Shown: positions 53,671 to 62,095 of the stretch, one piece after another
How positions within the stretch are numbered: the stretch's first letter is position 1
How the letters are laid out: each line of letters begins with the position of its first letter
From: Phycisphaerae bacterium
GTDB taxonomy: Bacteria > Planctomycetota > Phycisphaerae > UBA1845 > Fen-1342
NCBI GenBank assembly: GCA_028279405.1
Contig: JANQNU010000060.1
Span: forward strand, 186,001 to 250,000
Direction: 5' to 3'
DNA length: 64,000 nucleotides
The notes under the pieces: model-generated
What the model was told of the DNA's origin: nothing
The model's input: only the letters and a program-made list of their open reading frames with translations
Databases searched by the model: none
Position numbers and translations under genes: made by a program

Positions 53671-54585
53671 ATGCGCACTCCGCTTTCCGCCCCTCGATTC
53701 GATACCTGGACGTACAGTGACGGATATGTTGCCCGCGGGCGCGTCTGGGATCCGCCGACGGATCGTCCAGTGCGCGGCGTCGTGCTCTATCTCCACGGTA
53801 TTCAGTCGCATTCCGGCTGGTATCCCTGGTCGGCGTCGCTGTTGCACGCTTGCGGATACGCGGTTGTGGTCCCGGATCGGCGGGGTAGCGGTCTCAACGC
53901 CGACCAGCGCGGCGACGTCCCGGAAGCCCGTCGTTGGTTCGCGGACCTGGATGAGCATTTTGGTTGGATTCAGGCGGCCTGGGGCGTCGAACGGATCACG
54001 CTGTTCGGGGTAAGTTGGGGGGGTAAACTGGCGGCTGCCTGGCTGCAACGTCATCCTCAGCGGGTGGATCGCGTCCTGATGATCGCGCCTGGTGTGTTTC
54101 CGCTCGTCGACATCACCTGGTGGGAAAAAATGGGCGTTGGCGTCTCGCTGTTTCGCGAGCCGACCCGACTCTTCCCCATTCCGCTCATGGAGGAGTCGCT
54201 GTTTACGGACAACCCGGCCGGACAAGCGTTTATCCGCGACGATTCGCTCAAACTGACCCACGTGACTGCTCGATTTCTGGTGCAATCGCGCAAGCTCGAC
54301 CGGCCGTTGCACCGGGCCAAGCCCGGGTCGATTCCGGTGCCGGCGACGATTTTCTTCGCGGGCCAGGAGAAGATCATCCGGGCGGAAAAGACCGCCGAAT
54401 GGGCCTCGCAGGTGTTCGTCCCACCCCCGGATATCCGCTGGTTTACGCCGGATCGGCATACGCTGGAGTTCGCCGAAGATGTCTCGCGGTACGAACAAGC
54501 CCTGCGTTCGTGGGCTGAGTTGCAACCGATAACTGAACCGCGGGTAGAACACCGCGGAAACGCGTCGGCCGAAGAAAGTACTTGA
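53671..54585 (+). CDS. Alpha/beta hydrolase (lysophospholipase-like)
   Basis: 304 residues. The oxyanion region is in VVLYLHGIQSHSGWY, the nucleophile elbow is GVSWGG (Ser in the middle) and a late His lies in TPDRHTLEF, with an Asp in between. The fold fits serine hydrolases of the monoglyceride lipase or lysophospholipase kind. No signal peptide. It follows the ACT gene closely. The natural substrate is unknown. Confidence 0.85.
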   Translation: MRTPLSAPRFDTWTYSDGYVARGRVWDPPTDRPVRGVVLYLHGIQSHSGWYPWSASLLHACGYAVVVPDRRGSGLNADQRGDVPEARRWFADLDEHFGWIQAAWGVERITLFGVSWGGKLAAAWLQRHPQRVDRVLMIAPGVFPLVDITWWEKMGVGVSLFREPTRLFPIPLMEESLFTDNPAGQAFIRDDSLKLTHVTARFLVQSRKLDRPLHRAKPGSIPVPATIFFAGQEKIIRAEKTAEWASQVFVPPPDIRWFTPDRHTLEFAEDVSRYEQALRSWAELQPITEPRVEHRGNASAEEST

Positions 54586-54765
54586 AAAACGCCGATTGCG
54601 GTCAGATAATTCGAACGGTATTGGTGCAACGGAGGCTGCACACGGATTTGTTCCGCACAAAGCTGAAGGGGTTTTGGCGAAACAGTCGATGTTTCGAATA
54701 GTAACACTGGAGCCAAAGCGCCCCGATTGAAGCGCTCCCCTTGATGCGGACGGAGTAATACCTTG

Positions 54766-55656
54766 ATGATCACCAAGCGGCGAGGCTTTCTGTACGCGGC
54801 TGGAGCTGTGCTTAGCACGACGTTGGTCGTGTCCTGGGCCCTTGTCAGCAATGCCACCGTTGAAGCGGCGTTCTCTCCCGATCCGGAACCGGCCCTAGCG
54901 GCCTATACCGACCCTGCGGCCCCATCGAGCGGCGGCGGCGGCAGCGGCACGATGTCGATGGCGGACCTGGCCGCGGCGGACCCGTTGCGGTTCACCGAGA
55001 CCGTCCGGGATCGCTTCGACAAGCGCAGTCACGAGTACCGCTGCACGTTGATCAAGCGCGAGCGAATTGGTGGCAAGCTCAAGCCGGAGGAGCACATCGA
55101 GGTCCGCTACCGGTCGGAGCCGCGCGAAACGATTTACATGATCTGGAAGAAGAACGTCGACCAGGTCCGTCGGGCACTGTACATCAACGGCCACCGGGAC
55201 TACGTCAATCGCAAGGGTGAGAAGCTTGCCCGCGTGGAGCCCAACGGCGCGATCGTACGGCTGTTCACGCGCGACGTCATGATCGAGATCGATGGTTCAC
55301 GGGCCCGCAAGGCCAGCCGTCGCAGCATTGCGAACTGCGGTTTTGCCGGGACGTTCCGTTTGCTCGACCGCTTCAATTCGATCGCCTCCAAGAATGGTGA
55401 CCTTGACTACCGTTACGAGGGCGAAGGGACGATCGATGGTCGCCCGACGTTCGTATTGGTGCGATACCTGCCGAAGAAGCGCGGCCGGATCCGCTACCCC
55501 GATGGCAAGATGATTATGCACGTGGACCAGGAGTATCTCGTGCCGACCGCGGTGTTCTCCTACGCCGATCGACAGGGGACGGTGCTTCAGGGAAGCTATC
55601 AGTTCATCAACATCGACATGGACCCGCGTTTCACGGACCGCGACTTCAAGTTCTAG
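54766..55656 (+). CDS. DUF1571 family exported protein
   Basis: 296 residues. The N-terminus has a signal anchor (MITKRRGFLYAAGAVLSTTLVVSW). The DUF1571 region begins near DPLRFTETVRDRFDKRSHEYRC and continues with WKKNVDQVRRALYINGHRD. ATG 54766 is nine codons into a TTG-initiated frame; GGAG lies about ten bases upstream. It has a Gly/Ser-rich linker after the signal. Related to the lipoprotein at 8235 but lacks the lipobox. The transcript ends at a strong terminator. Confidence 0.82.
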   Translation: MITKRRGFLYAAGAVLSTTLVVSWALVSNATVEAAFSPDPEPALAAYTDPAAPSSGGGGSGTMSMADLAAADPLRFTETVRDRFDKRSHEYRCTLIKRERIGGKLKPEEHIEVRYRSEPRETIYMIWKKNVDQVRRALYINGHRDYVNRKGEKLARVEPNGAIVRLFTRDVMIEIDGSRARKASRRSIANCGFAGTFRLLDRFNSIASKNGDLDYRYEGEGTIDGRPTFVLVRYLPKKRGRIRYPDGKMIMHVDQEYLVPTAVFSYADRQGTVLQGSYQFINIDMDPRFTDRDFKF

Positions 55657-55694
55657 CGAACAATCCGGGCCGCTCCGGCCCGAGGAACGAGCTG

Positions 55695-55736
55695 ACGGCC
55701 GTCTTGCAGGCATGCAGGCGGCCGTTTCTCTTTGTT
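55695..55736 (+). terminator. Intrinsic terminator after the DUF1571 gene
   Basis: ACGGCCGTCT pairs with AGGCGGCCGT (55716-55725), ten base pairs with one wobble, around an 11-base loop. A T-rich run TTTCTCTTTGTT follows. It lies 38 bases after the stop and is well formed for Rho-independent termination. Confidence 0.75.
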
Positions 55737-55743
55737 GGGGGGA

Positions 55744-56115
55744 TCAGCGCGGCTCGCGGGGCAGTTTCTCGATCGCCTCATCGACCGACGCGTAGATTCG
55801 CAGCAGATCGTCGACACGCATCAGATGCAGGGCCCGCAGCACGGTCGGCTGCGGGTTGACCAATGCCAATCGGCCGTTGAGGTCGTGCGCACGTCGATCG
55901 CAGGCAAGCATCAGCGAAATGCCGTTCGTGTTGACGTAATGCAACGCGGCCAGATCGAGCACAAGGTTTGGGGCCGATTCCGTCAGGGAACCCAGCAGTT
56001 GGCGGGCGACGTCTTCTACGCCGCTGAGCCAGTTGCCGCCGCTGATCCGCGCGACGTTGAACGATCCGCGCGTTTCTTGCGCCAGCTGCAACGGTTCCGA
56101 GAGGGCATCGCTCAT
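55744..56115 (-). CDS. STAS-domain anti-sigma antagonist-like protein
   Basis: 123 residues. Pattern PNLVLDLAALHYVNTNGISLMLACDRR and ALVNPQPTVLRALHLM fit STAS. The usual Ser that is phosphorylated by the kinase aligns near Asn/Thr in the VNTNGISL motif, so phosphorylation here is uncertain. The start overlaps the RsbW-type gene stop as ATGA, the usual arrangement of a switch pair. Target sigma factor unknown. Confidence 0.8.
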   Translation of the reverse strand: MSDALSEPLQLAQETRGSFNVARISGGNWLSGVEDVARQLLGSLTESAPNLVLDLAALHYVNTNGISLMLACDRRAHDLNGRLALVNPQPTVLRALHLMRVDDLLRIYASVDEAIEKLPREPR

Positions 56116-56564
56116 GGCATACCTGAATCGGCGCGGTCCTTGAGCATCCAGACCTCGTTCCCCTTGTCGTTGTAATGGATGCTCGTCATGTAACAACGCA
56201 TCAGCATCACCCCGCGTCCACAGGGCCGTTCGAGGTTCTCGTCGAGCGTAGGGTCGGGAACGCTTTCGGGGTCGAACCCGCGACCCTGGTCGCGCACCAT
56301 GATGATGACGCGCTGCGCGTCGACGCGATATCGGACCTGGATCGATTTCTGCGTATCGTTGGCGTGCCCGTGCCGGATGGCGTTGGTGAGGGCCTCTTCC
56401 AAGGCGAGCTTGATGGCAAAGCGGAAGTCGTCGTCGTATCCGTGGCGTTCGATTCCGTCCAGGATCGCTTCCTCACAGCTTCGCACCGCGTCGTAGTCGC
56501 TGGTGAGAGTGAGCTCGATCAGCTCGGGTTCCGAAAGCTGGGGGAATCCCGGGGGCAGCTTCAT
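56112..56564 (-). CDS. RsbW-type anti-sigma kinase (HATPase_c)
   Basis: 150 residues. The GHKL ATP-binding fold is indicated by KLALEEALTNAIRHGHAND, VRDQGRGFDPESVPDP and RGVMLMRCYM. Such kinases phosphorylate an antagonist and hold a sigma factor or other partner. The start ATG 56564 was chosen; an upstream frame start at 56588 is possible. It is coupled to the STAS gene downstream. Another STAS gene lies upstream at 56792-57148. Confidence 0.86.
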   Translation of the reverse strand: MKLPPGFPQLSEPELIELTLTSDYDAVRSCEEAILDGIERHGYDDDFRFAIKLALEEALTNAIRHGHANDTQKSIQVRYRVDAQRVIIMVRDQGRGFDPESVPDPTLDENLERPCGRGVMLMRCYMTSIHYNDKGNEVWMLKDRADSGMP

Positions 56565-56791
56565 AATGGTCGCCCCATCCGGCCCCACGACGGCGGTTTA
56601 GGGCATGCGGGGCACCATCCGGCCGTCTGACGGCCTCGTTTCGGAACACTCGCAGTGTTCGGCGAGGATTGGACACGGAGTTGCGACGCTGCCATCGATA
56701 CCGCCCGAAAACGAGTTCTGTTGGCCTGTCGCGGATTGTATGCCGCTAGCGATGAGGAAGGGAAGTACTGCGATGACGCCATCGAACCGCC

Positions 56792-57148
56792 CTAGAAACC
56801 GACCAGCGCCTCCTCCGTATTGTCGAAGATCTCGAACACCTTGTTCAAGCGGGTGATCTTGAAGACTTCGAAGATTTGCCGGTTGATGTTCGCGAGCCGC
56901 AGCTTGCCGCTGTGCTCCTGGACCTTATTGCGAACGGTAATGAGCATCCCGAGGGCCGAGCTGGTCATATGATCGACGTTTCGGAAGTCGAGCAGCAGCT
57001 TGATGCCCGGCTCGGAATCGATGATGTGGTTCAATTCCTCGCCGATCTCGTAGATATCGAGCTCGTCCAGGATCTTCCGATCGGCGAACTCGACCACCGA
57101 GACCGAGTCCGAACGGCTGACCTTCAGGTGCGTGGACGGTTTTTCCAT
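56792..57148 (-). CDS. STAS-domain anti-sigma factor antagonist
   Basis: 118 residues. The motif RNVDHMTSSALGMLITVRNKV has the two Ser residues at which phosphorylation usually occurs. GKLRLANINRQIFEVFKITRL follows. AGGAGG lies about 11 bases upstream of ATG 57148. It is separated by 227 bases from the RsbW-type gene, so the unit may be transcribed independently, but the three genes form one switch cluster. Confidence 0.88.
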   Translation of the reverse strand: MEKPSTHLKVSRSDSVSVVEFADRKILDELDIYEIGEELNHIIDSEPGIKLLLDFRNVDHMTSSALGMLITVRNKVQEHSGKLRLANINRQIFEVFKITRLNKVFEIFDNTEEALVGF

Positions 57149-57330
57149 TGGGCCACTGCCTCCTGTCGTCGAGCGGCCCTCCAGTTCGGACCGCGGGCGG
57201 CGAATTTCGGTATTCTGCGAGCCGGGCGCGACGGTGTCAAACGCCGATTGGCTTTTGGCACTCCTTGACGTAAAATTCCGATCCCTGTGGGCTGATTTCG
57301 ACGTATTCATCCGTTGGAGACTCCTTCCAA

Positions 57331-57744
57331 GTGCCGGCTGCAAGCGTTCTCGTTGTCGGAAACTGCGATCCGGATCATGCCGGGATCCGTGACATGCTCA
57401 CGGGGACATTCGACGTCCGTGTCGATCGCGCGCGAACCCGGGCCGCCGCCGATGAGCAGGTGACCGGACAGCGCTACGCGCTGATTCTGGTCAATCGCGT
57501 TTTCTTTCATGACGGCGCCTCGGGCCATGAATTCCTCGATTATCTGCGATCGATCGGAAACGAAACGCCGACCATGCTCATCAGCAACTATGCGGATGCC
57601 CAAAAGCAGGCCGTGGCGCGCGGCGCGCGACCCGGATTCGGCAAGGCCGCGCTCCACGAGCGTCAGACGCTGACGTTGCTCGCGGAGTGCCTGCCTATCA
57701 GAGAATCGGCAGGCGGCCGGCCCGCAGTGGAGACGAAAGCGTGA
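57331..57744 (+). CDS. Pseudo-receiver protein
   Basis: 137 residues with a receiver-like fold (VLVVGNCDPDHAGIRDML, then TPTMLISNYAD and GFGKAAL). Asn55 (LILVNRVFF) stands where the phosphorylated Asp is expected, so phosphorylation is unlikely. Lys105 is kept. The start is GTG 57331 with GGAGA about ten bases upstream. The stop overlaps the btaB GTG as GTGA, so the protein is made in step with the lipid enzymes. Confidence 0.75.
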   Translation: MPAASVLVVGNCDPDHAGIRDMLTGTFDVRVDRARTRAAADEQVTGQRYALILVNRVFFHDGASGHEFLDYLRSIGNETPTMLISNYADAQKQAVARGARPGFGKAALHERQTLTLLAECLPIRESAGGRPAVETKA

Positions 57745-58352
57745 CGAGTTCGGTACAGCGGTTCTATCGTTATCACGCCATGATCTACGACAGCACGCGC
57801 TGGATGATCCTGCACGGGCGCCGGGCCGCGGTCGCTCGGATGGGACTCACGCGGGATGCGCGCGTGCTCGAGGTCGGCTGCGGAACGGGTCTGAACTTCC
57901 GGCATGTTTTGCGCCACCTGGGCTCCGGGCCAGGGCGGCTTACAGGCCTCGACTTCTCGGCGGACATGCTCCGCAAGGCCGAGCACCGCCTGCAGCACCG
58001 GGGCTGGGAGAACGTCGACCTTGTCCAGGGTGACGCAACCCAGCTCGATCTACCCGAACGCTACGACGGCATCCTGTTTGCCTACAGCCTCACCATGATT
58101 CCCGATTGGCGCCGCGCTCTGGAATGCGCTGCGGCGCACCTGGCCCCCCACGGGCGGCTGGTCGTGCTCGATTTCGGGCCGTTCGACCGGTGGGGACCGT
58201 TGGGGCCGGCGATGCGCACCTGGCTGCGGCTCAACCACGTAGACACGCGTCAGCCGTACGTGGATTTCATGCGCGGCTTGTTTGACGACTTGGAGACGCA
58301 CTATTGGCTCGGCGGCTACAATTTTACCGCGGTCGGGCGGAGGACGCAGTGA
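57741..58352 (+). CDS. btaB: SAM-dependent methyltransferase, BtaB-like
   Basis: Adds the three N-methyl groups that turn diacylglyceryl-homoserine into the betaine lipid DGTS. 203 residues with the SAM-binding motif LEVGCGTG at 43-50, TGLDFSADMLRKAE and the later VVLDFGPFDRWG. Start GTG 57741 overlaps the upstream stop; GGAG lies eight bases upstream. The identification is strengthened by the DUF3419/BtaA gene directly downstream. A general methyltransferase is the alternative. Confidence 0.82.
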   Translation: MTSSVQRFYRYHAMIYDSTRWMILHGRRAAVARMGLTRDARVLEVGCGTGLNFRHVLRHLGSGPGRLTGLDFSADMLRKAEHRLQHRGWENVDLVQGDATQLDLPERYDGILFAYSLTMIPDWRRALECAAAHLAPHGRLVVLDFGPFDRWGPLGPAMRTWLRLNHVDTRQPYVDFMRGLFDDLETHYWLGGYNFTAVGRRTQ

Positions 58353-59578
58353 CGATGGTCGATGTGCTGGAAATGCCAACTCCTGGCAAGCGAGGCCGCG
58401 TGGAACGCCTCGTTTTTCGCGGGATCGTCTTCAACATGTCCTGGGAAGACCCGGAGATGGACCGCCGAGCGTTCCAGTTGACGTCCGATGATACCGTCAT
58501 CTCGATCACGTCCGCCGGGTGCAATCCGCTGAATTTCCTGTGTGCCGGCCCGAAGCGACTGATCAGCATCGATGGCAATCCGGCGCAGAATGCCGTGCTG
58601 GAACTGAAGCTGGCCGCCATCCGCACACTGGACTATGAAACGTTCTTCGACATCTTCGCTGCTCGTGCCCCGCAGGTGGCCTGCGCGGTGTATCGCGCCA
58701 AGCTGCGGCCGCATCTCTCCGAGCCGGCCCGTCAGTTCTGGGACGGCAACCTCTGGATGCTTCGGCGCAACCTGTACAACTTCGGCCGTATGGGGCTGGC
58801 CTGTCGACTCGTGCGGATGTTGCTGCCGGTACTCGGGATCAGTCGCGCGCGGACCGAGCAGTTCTTCGAGCTGCGAACGCTCGCGGAGCAGAAGGAGTGG
58901 TACGATCTCTACGTCGCGCCGCGATTGTGGGGGCCGGTTGCCGAGCGGCTGTGCAAGTCACGGCTGTTCATGTATCTCTGTGGCGTCCATCCAAACCAAT
59001 ACGATCTGGTACACGACCGGCACAACATCTACGATTTCGTCAAAGAGCGAATCGAGTACGTCCTGACCAAGGTGCCGATCTACGACAACTACTTCCTGAG
59101 TGTGACGGTCACCGGCAAGTTCCGCGGCGATCGTGTGCCGCCGTACCTGCGGGCCGAGAACTTCCAAACGTTGCGCGACAACCTCGACCGCGTGCAGGTC
59201 GTCTACGGTTGGCTCGGACCGTTCCTGGATACCCAGCCGGAGAGTTCCATCAACCGGTTCAACCTGCTCGATATCTTCGATTGGATGCCGCCCGATGTGC
59301 TCGAAGGCACCTGGCGCAGCATCCTCCGAGCCGCGGCGCCGGATGCGATCATGATCTTCCGTTCGGGTAGCTATCAACTCGATCTTCCGGATGCCATCGA
59401 GTCGCAGCTCGTCAGTCACGACGGGCTGGCGAGCGAGCTCTTCGCGATCGACCGCTCCGCGACCTACGGCAGCTTCTACATCAAGTCGCTGAAGGATGCC
59501 CCTGACTCTCGGCCGACGCACCTGCTGAACGGGCATGGTTCGCGAGTTGCTGCGGCCACAGCGGTAGGGGTATCTTGA
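58349..59578 (+). CDS. btaA: Diacylglyceryl-homoserine synthase, BtaA-like (DUF3419)
   Basis: Transfers the 3-amino-3-carboxypropyl group from SAM to diacylglycerol, the first step of betaine-lipid synthesis. 409 residues. Typical DUF3419 features are NMSWEDPEMDRRAF, ISITSAGCNPLNFL, SIDGNPAQN, and YDLVHDRHNIYDFVKERIEYVL later. GTG 58349 overlaps the btaB stop as GTGA with GGAGG five bases upstream; ATG 58355 is an alternative. DGTS commonly substitutes for phospholipids under phosphate limitation. It is followed by a coupled small membrane protein. Confidence 0.88.
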   Translation: MTMVDVLEMPTPGKRGRVERLVFRGIVFNMSWEDPEMDRRAFQLTSDDTVISITSAGCNPLNFLCAGPKRLISIDGNPAQNAVLELKLAAIRTLDYETFFDIFAARAPQVACAVYRAKLRPHLSEPARQFWDGNLWMLRRNLYNFGRMGLACRLVRMLLPVLGISRARTEQFFELRTLAEQKEWYDLYVAPRLWGPVAERLCKSRLFMYLCGVHPNQYDLVHDRHNIYDFVKERIEYVLTKVPIYDNYFLSVTVTGKFRGDRVPPYLRAENFQTLRDNLDRVQVVYGWLGPFLDTQPESSINRFNLLDIFDWMPPDVLEGTWRSILRAAAPDAIMIFRSGSYQLDLPDAIESQLVSHDGLASELFAIDRSATYGSFYIKSLKDAPDSRPTHLLNGHGSRVAAATAVGVS

Positions 59579-59775
59579 ACCGGATCAAGGGACTGCTGCG
59601 GGACGCCTGGTGGGTGCTGCTGATCGTGCTCGTCGCGGCGATCACTTTCGGCATCGTGATTCAGGTCTGGGTCGGTATCGCGACTGCGCTGATCGGCTGT
59701 TCGATGTTCGTCTACTTCGCGATCATCCGCTACGACGATACCGGTAAGGAACGCGAATCCGACACTGACTACTGA
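59575..59775 (+). CDS. Small membrane protein coupled to btaA
   Basis: 66 residues with two transmembrane segments (about 12-32 and 34-50). The TTG start overlaps the btaA stop as TTGA, so it is likely co-translated with it. No family was recognised. It ends in a charged tail. It may anchor or assist the lipid enzymes, but that is inferred from position alone. Confidence 0.6.
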   Translation: MNRIKGLLRDAWWVLLIVLVAAITFGIVIQVWVGIATALIGCSMFVYFAIIRYDDTGKERESDTDY

Positions 59776-59826
59776 GCGCTCGACGCGCAGCGCCGGTCGG
59801 CGTAGCAAGCGGGGTCGGCGGCGCCC

Positions 59827-60345
59827 TCACGGGTTGAGCGCGAACGCGATCTCGCGGGCTTGTTCACGGGTGAAGTTGCCGATGATGTTGACTTGACCGT
59901 TCGGCACTGTTCCCATGATTCGTGGCGCAGCGACCAGTTTGTCGTTTACGAGGATTGCGAGTCGTGAACCGGGATGGCTCGCCGTCGTGCGCTCCAGCAA
60001 CTGGGCGCCGAGTCCGGAGAACTCGACCTGGATGATGTGCTGGGTTCCGCTCGAGAGCAGGGCCGCGGATGCAATGTGATCTTCGGTCAGGGCCGCGGTC
60101 GGCTCGAGGAACAGCGCAACGCCTTGTTCGTCCTGCAACTCGCGGAACCCCTCCTGCGTTTGTTCCTGCGCAACGTGAAAGCGGACGAGTGTCGGTGGTG
60201 CAGGCTCGACGCCAGTCGACGCTTCGGACGCCGTTGTTTCGCAGCCGCTGATCCACAGCAGCGCCGTCGCACAGCCGACCGCCGCGCTCCACGACATGTT
60301 GCGCCGCGTGTTCAATTTACGCCGCCCGATTCGGGTAGCGTCCAC
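59827..60345 (-). CDS. Lipoprotein with SecD P1-head-like domain
   Basis: 172 residues. The N-terminus has a signal and lipobox (LWISGC), so it is likely lipidated. The rest contains LAILVNDKLVAAPRI and GQVNIIGNFTREQAREIAFALNP, which is the pattern of the SecDF P1 head domain, in a protein without the other SecD parts. No secDF gene is nearby. Function is unknown; a protein-binding role is possible by analogy. It converges with the BtaA-linked small gene and lies in the same direction as the aldehyde dehydrogenase upstream. Confidence 0.75.
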   Translation of the reverse strand: MDATRIGRRKLNTRRNMSWSAAVGCATALLWISGCETTASEASTGVEPAPPTLVRFHVAQEQTQEGFRELQDEQGVALFLEPTAALTEDHIASAALLSSGTQHIIQVEFSGLGAQLLERTTASHPGSRLAILVNDKLVAAPRIMGTVPNGQVNIIGNFTREQAREIAFALNP

Positions 60346-60399
60346 TTCCGACTCCTTCGTTCGAGGTGATGGTTGCGGTGCGGATGCGTCGTAGGAAAA

Positions 60400-60439
60400 C
60401 GGACGGAGAGGGAATCAAGCGCGACTGCCTCTCCGTCCG
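60400..60439 (-). terminator. Terminator of the aldehyde dehydrogenase gene
   Basis: CGGACGGAGAGG and CCTCTCCGTCCG form a perfect 12-base-pair stem with a 16-base loop. On the minus strand it is followed by GTTTTCC, a short T-run. It starts 22 bases after the aldehyde dehydrogenase stop. Confidence 0.7.
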
Positions 60440-60460
60440 GCGGCGAAGCCGCCTTCCATG

Positions 60461-61948
60461 TTACAGCTTCACCGTTACTGTCTTGATCTCGGTGTAGTTG
60501 GCCAGTCCGTATTCGCCCAACTCGCGGCCGATGCCGGACAGCTTGTAGCCGCCGAACGGTGCCGCGGCATCGAAAACGTCGTAGCAGTTTACCCAGACAG
60601 TTCCTGCGCGGACTTCGTTCGCGACGCGGTGCGCTTTCTCGATGTCGCGCGTCCAGACCGCGGCAGCGAGTCCGTAGAGGTTTTTGTTGGCCCTTTGAAT
60701 GACATCGTCGACGTTCTTGAAAGAGAGCACGCTCAGCACCGGCCCGAAGATCTCCTCTTTGCCGATTCGCATGTCCTCGTCGACGTTATCGAAGACGGTT
60801 GGCTCAATGAAGTAGCCGCGGTCGGACTTGCGACCGCCGCCGCACAGCATGTTGGCGCCATCCTGGTTGCCGTACTCGATGTACTTGAGCACCTTGTCGA
60901 ACTGTGCCTTGTCCACCTGCGGCCCCTGTTCGGTCTCGTTCGCGAACGGGTCGCCGACTTTGCGATTCCGTGCCCGCTCGACGACCTTGGCGACGAACTC
61001 TTCGTGTACGCTTTCTTCGACGTACAGCCGTGAACCAGCGCAGCAGCACTGCCCTTGATTGAAGAACAACGCGAAGTGGGCGCCGTCGGCTGCCTTGTCG
61101 AGGTCAGTATCCGCAAAGACGATGTTCGGGCTCTTGCCGCCGAGTTCCAACGTCACCCGTTTCAGATTGCTTTCGGCCGAAGCCTTCATGATCTCGTGTC
61201 CGACTTCGGTCGAACCGGTGAAGGCGACCTTGTCGACATCCATGTGCCGCGCCAGGGGTGCCCCGGCGGTGGGGCCCTGTCCGGTGAGGACGTTGATCAC
61301 GCCCGGCGGATAGCCGGCCTCGAGCGCCAGTTCCGCGACGCGCAGCGCTGACAACGGCGTCTGCTCCGCAACCTTCATCACGACCGTGCAGCCCGCCGCG
61401 AGCGCCGGACCCCACTTCCACGCCTGCATCAGCAGCGGGAAGTTCCACGGGATGATCTGCGCGCAGACGCCTACCGGTTCATGTCGCGTGTAGCAGAAGA
61501 AGGGGCCGTTGATCGGGATCGTCTTGCCCTGAATCTTGTCTGCCCAGCCGGCGTAGTAGCGGTAGCACGCGATGGTGAGCGGCAGATCCGCGTTGAGTGA
61601 GTCGTTCAGCGGCTTGCCGTTGTCGAGCGTTTCCAGGCGGGCCAGTTCCTCCTTGTTGGCCTCGATCAGGTCTGCCAGCTTGAACATCAGCCGGCCGCGC
61701 TCCGAGGCTGACATTTTTCGCCAGGCCCCACCGTCGAATGCCCGCCGGGCCGCGGCCACCGCCAGCTCGACGTCGCGCAGATCGGCGTCGGGCACTTCCG
61801 TGATGAGTTCTTCCGTTGCTGGGTTGATGGTGGCGAACGTCTTGCCGCTCTGGGCCGTGACCCACTCGTTGTTGATGAGCATCTTCGCGGGACCGATGGG
61901 AATATCCACGGGCGCGCGCGTCGCGCTGGGGGCGTTCATGACCGACAT
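60461..61948 (-). CDS. NAD(P)-dependent aldehyde dehydrogenase
   Basis: Oxidises aldehydes to carboxylic acids. 495 residues. The catalytic Cys302 lies in [11 protein letters not shown] and the general base Glu268 in [10 protein letters not shown], the same numbers as in ALDH2. The NAD-binding pattern is [21 protein letters not shown] and [10 protein letters not shown]. Substrate cannot be inferred. ATG 61948 has AAGGAG five bases upstream. A well-formed terminator lies after the stop. Confidence 0.95.
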   Translation of the reverse strand: MSVMNAPSATRAPVDIPIGPAKMLINNEWVTAQSGKTFATINPATEELITEVPDADLRDVELAVAAARRAFDGGAWRKMSASERGRLMFKLADLIEANKEELARLETLDNGKPLNDSLNADLPLTIACYRYYAGWADKIQGKTIPINGPFFCYTRHEPVGVCAQIIPWNFPLLMQAWKWGPALAAGCTVVMKVAEQTPLSALRVAELALEAGYPPGVINVLTGQGPTAGAPLARHMDVDKVAFTGSTEVGHEIMKASAESNLKRVTLELGGKSPNIVFADTDLDKAADGAHFALFFNQGQCCCAGSRLYVEESVHEEFVAKVVERARNRKVGDPFANETEQGPQVDKAQFDKVLKYIEYGNQDGANMLCGGGRKSDRGYFIEPTVFDNVDEDMRIGKEEIFGPVLSVLSFKNVDDVIQRANKNLYGLAAAVWTRDIEKAHRVANEVRAGTVWVNCYDVFDAAAPFGGYKLSGIGRELGEYGLANYTEIKTVTVKL

Positions 61949-62095
61949 GCTGTCTCCTTCTCCGGTGGGTCCGTTCCTGGTGTCCGAAGCATGGCGATCT
62001 GGTCGCATGAGCCAGCTCCGGGGACATGAGCGCAAAGTTTCCCGCGCCGCACGGCTTGCGTCAACGATAAAACGAGGCCCCGTCGGCGGTCTCCG

